Shown: piece by piece, positions 5,851 to 6,868 of the stretch
Numbering within the stretch: position 1 is the first letter of the stretch
Layout of the letters: every line of letters starts with the position of its first letter
Origin: an uncultured Ruminococcus sp.
GTDB lineage: Bacteria; Bacillota; Clostridia; Oscillospirales; Ruminococcaceae
Length of the DNA stretch: 6,868 nt
Assembly (NCBI GenBank): GCA_947178195.1
Contig: CAMWXM010000157.1
Coordinates: 1-6,868 of the forward strand
Direction of reading: 5' to 3'
Position numbers and translations under genes: made by a program
The notes under the pieces: model-generated
Seen by the model: only the letters and a program-made list of their open reading frames with translations
Database searches by the model: none
What the model was told of the DNA's origin: nothing

Positions 5851-6720
5851 ATGGGAATATTGAAAAGAGCTATTTCAAAAGATGCGTCGGCAGTTTCAAT
5901 GGCGTTGGACGCTACAGATATCGTAAACGAGATAGAACAAATACACAAACCTAGCGCAGTGGTCACAGCAGCGTTGGGTAGACTTACTATTGCAGCTTCT
6001 ATGATGGGGTATGGGCTTAAAGGAAAAGATGATTCCGTAACCGTAAAAATCAATGGAAACGGACCGGCAGGAATACTTATTGCAGTTTCTGACGGTATGG
6101 GTAATGTTAAAAGCTATGTTCAGAATCCGGTTGTGGAAATCCCGCTTAACAGTATAGGCAAGCTTGACGTCAGGGGAGCGGTAGGCATAGAAGGAACTTT
6201 AAGCGTGGCAAAGGATCTGGGACTTAAAGAGCCTTACTGCGGAATGGTGCCTATTGTTTCCGGCGAAATAGGAGAGGATATTGCCAATTATTTTGTATCC
6301 AGTGAACAAGTTCCGACAGTATGCGGTCTGGGAGTGCTTGTGAATCCTGATCTGACAGTCAGATGCGCTGGAGGATTTCTGGTACAGCTTCTACCCTTTG
6401 CAGATGAAAAGACCATTTCTCAAATTGAGGAAAATGTAAACAAAATAACCTCAGTGACAGATTTATTCGGTTCGGGAAAATCTGTTGAGGATATTTCACT
6501 TATGCTTCTTGAGGGACTTGAACCTAATATCCTGGACGAATATGAACCAAAATATAAATGTGACTGCAGCCGCGAGAGAACAATACGCCTTTTGTCGGGA
6601 CTTGCAAGGGAAGAGCTAGAAAAATTGGCTGATGAACAGGAAAAAACAGAAGTTTGCTGTCATTTTTGCAATAAAAAATATGTTTTTACGTCATCGGAAA
6701 TTCGTGGAATAAAAAAATAA
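5851..6720 (+). CDS. hslO: Hsp33 redox-regulated molecular chaperone
   Basis: Cytoplasmic holdase chaperone that is switched on by oxidation and unfolding stress, protecting proteins from aggregation under disulfide-forming or bleach-like conditions. At 289 residues it is full length. The N-terminal domain shows family hallmarks: ILKRAISKDAS (3-13), TAALGR (39-44), KDLGLKEPY (121-129), VSGEIGEDIA (136-145) and AGGFLVQLLP (173-182). The C-terminal redox switch has all four zinc ligands: Cys237 and Cys239 (CDC), Cys270 and Cys273 (CHFC). An additional Cys269 directly precedes the CxxC pair. The start is supported by GGAGG at 5836-5840, ten bases upstream, and by matching the usual family N-terminus. 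It probably shares the yerC promoter; no terminator is evident after its stop. Confidence 0.98.
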   Translation: MGILKRAISKDASAVSMALDATDIVNEIEQIHKPSAVVTAALGRLTIAASMMGYGLKGKDDSVTVKINGNGPAGILIAVSDGMGNVKSYVQNPVVEIPLNSIGKLDVRGAVGIEGTLSVAKDLGLKEPYCGMVPIVSGEIGEDIANYFVSSEQVPTVCGLGVLVNPDLTVRCAGGFLVQLLPFADEKTISQIEENVNKITSVTDLFGSGKSVEDISLMLLEGLEPNILDEYEPKYKCDCSRERTIRLLSGLAREELEKLADEQEKTEVCCHFCNKKYVFTSSEIRGIKK

Positions 6721-6739
6721 AAAAATTTCAAAAAAACTC

Positions 6740-6768
6740 TTGACAAATCGATTTTTATAGTGTATAAT
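6740..6768 (+). promoter_or_regulatory. Consensus sigma-A promoter for the tRNA gene
   Basis: A perfect TTGACA (6740-6745) and perfect TATAAT (6763-6768) stand 17 bases apart, the optimal layout. The expected transcription start is near 6775, about 40 bases before the tRNA. Such a strong promoter fits a stable RNA gene or tRNA cluster continuing beyond the window. Confidence 0.93.
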
Positions 6769-6792
6769 TAATACTGTTGCATGAGGTAATCA

Positions 6793-6812
6793 ATTTACAG
6801 CTTGCAGTAAAT
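6793..6812 (+). repeat. Small inverted repeat in the tRNA leader
   Basis: ATTTAC (6793-6798) and GTAAAT (6807-6812) can form a 6-bp stem around an 8-base loop, ending three bases before the tRNA. It may help present the 5' leader for RNase P processing, but the stem is short and AT-rich, so chance is possible. Confidence 0.35.
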
Positions 6813-6815
6813 GTT

Positions 6816-6868
6816 GGGAGCATAGCTCAGCTGGGAGAGCATCTGCCTTACAAGCAGAGGGTCATAGG
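6816..6868 (+). tRNA. tRNA-Val (anticodon TAC), 3' end outside the window
   Basis: The first 53 bases of a tRNA are present. The 5' acceptor strand is GGGAGCA (6816-6822), the D arm is GCTC...GAGC, and the anticodon stem TCTGC/GCAGA encloses the loop CTTACAA (6847-6853). The anticodon is TAC (6849-6851), reading GUA and other Val codons. The variable region GGGTC and the 5' strand of the T stem (ATAGG) end at the window edge; the T loop and 3' acceptor strand are not seen. It is preceded by a consensus promoter. Confidence 0.95.

Noticed and set aside
6700..6730. GAAATT ... AATTTC as a terminator hairpin after hslO
   Set aside because: Only a 6-bp, AT-rich stem with a long A-rich loop and no T-run on the + strand.
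1..6868. CRISPR array, insertion sequence or phage attachment site
   Set aside because: No regularly spaced direct repeats, transposase or integrase frames, or terminal inverted repeats were seen. A tRNA can be an integration site, but its 3' end is outside the window.

Overview
The window looks like chromosomal DNA from a low-to-mid GC Gram-positive anaerobe of the Clostridia, most like Ruminococcus/Oscillospiraceae. This is inferred from strong GGAGG ribosome-binding sites, an AT-rich codon choice, a YerC/YecD-type TrpR-like regulator (a Bacillota family), and efflux adaptor proteins of a clostridial style. All genes lie on the + strand.

Region 1 (2-4628) is one tightly packed operon for a MacB/YknXYZ-type ABC exporter. 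Its order is unusual: adaptor (membrane fusion protein, MFP1; 5' end outside the window), ATPase, a second adaptor (MFP2), then a four-helix MacB-type permease. The first two junctions are ATGA stop/start overlaps. At the third, the stop codon of MFP2 lies inside the Shine-Dalgarno sequence of the permease, so the four proteins are probably made together. MFP1 ends in an 85-residue, very acidic tail. MFP2 carries a proline-rich linker and an extra domain of about 108 residues at the tip of its coiled-coil hairpin, the place where Gram-negative relatives dock onto TolC. The operon closes with a clear intrinsic terminator (4657-4690). The cargo cannot be told from the sequence.

Region 2 (4701-6720) is a second, housekeeping-like transcription unit. 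An extended -10 promoter with an imperfect inverted repeat at its predicted start site drives a YerC-like DNA-binding protein, a class I SAM-dependent methyltransferase (ATGA overlap) and the redox-controlled chaperone Hsp33 (hslO, 17 bases further on). No terminator is visible after hslO.

Region 3 (6740-6868) holds a fully consensus sigma-A promoter and the first 53 bases of a tRNA-Val (anticodon TAC), cut by the window edge.

The most interesting part is the exporter: one ATPase and one permease served by two related but differently decorated adaptors.
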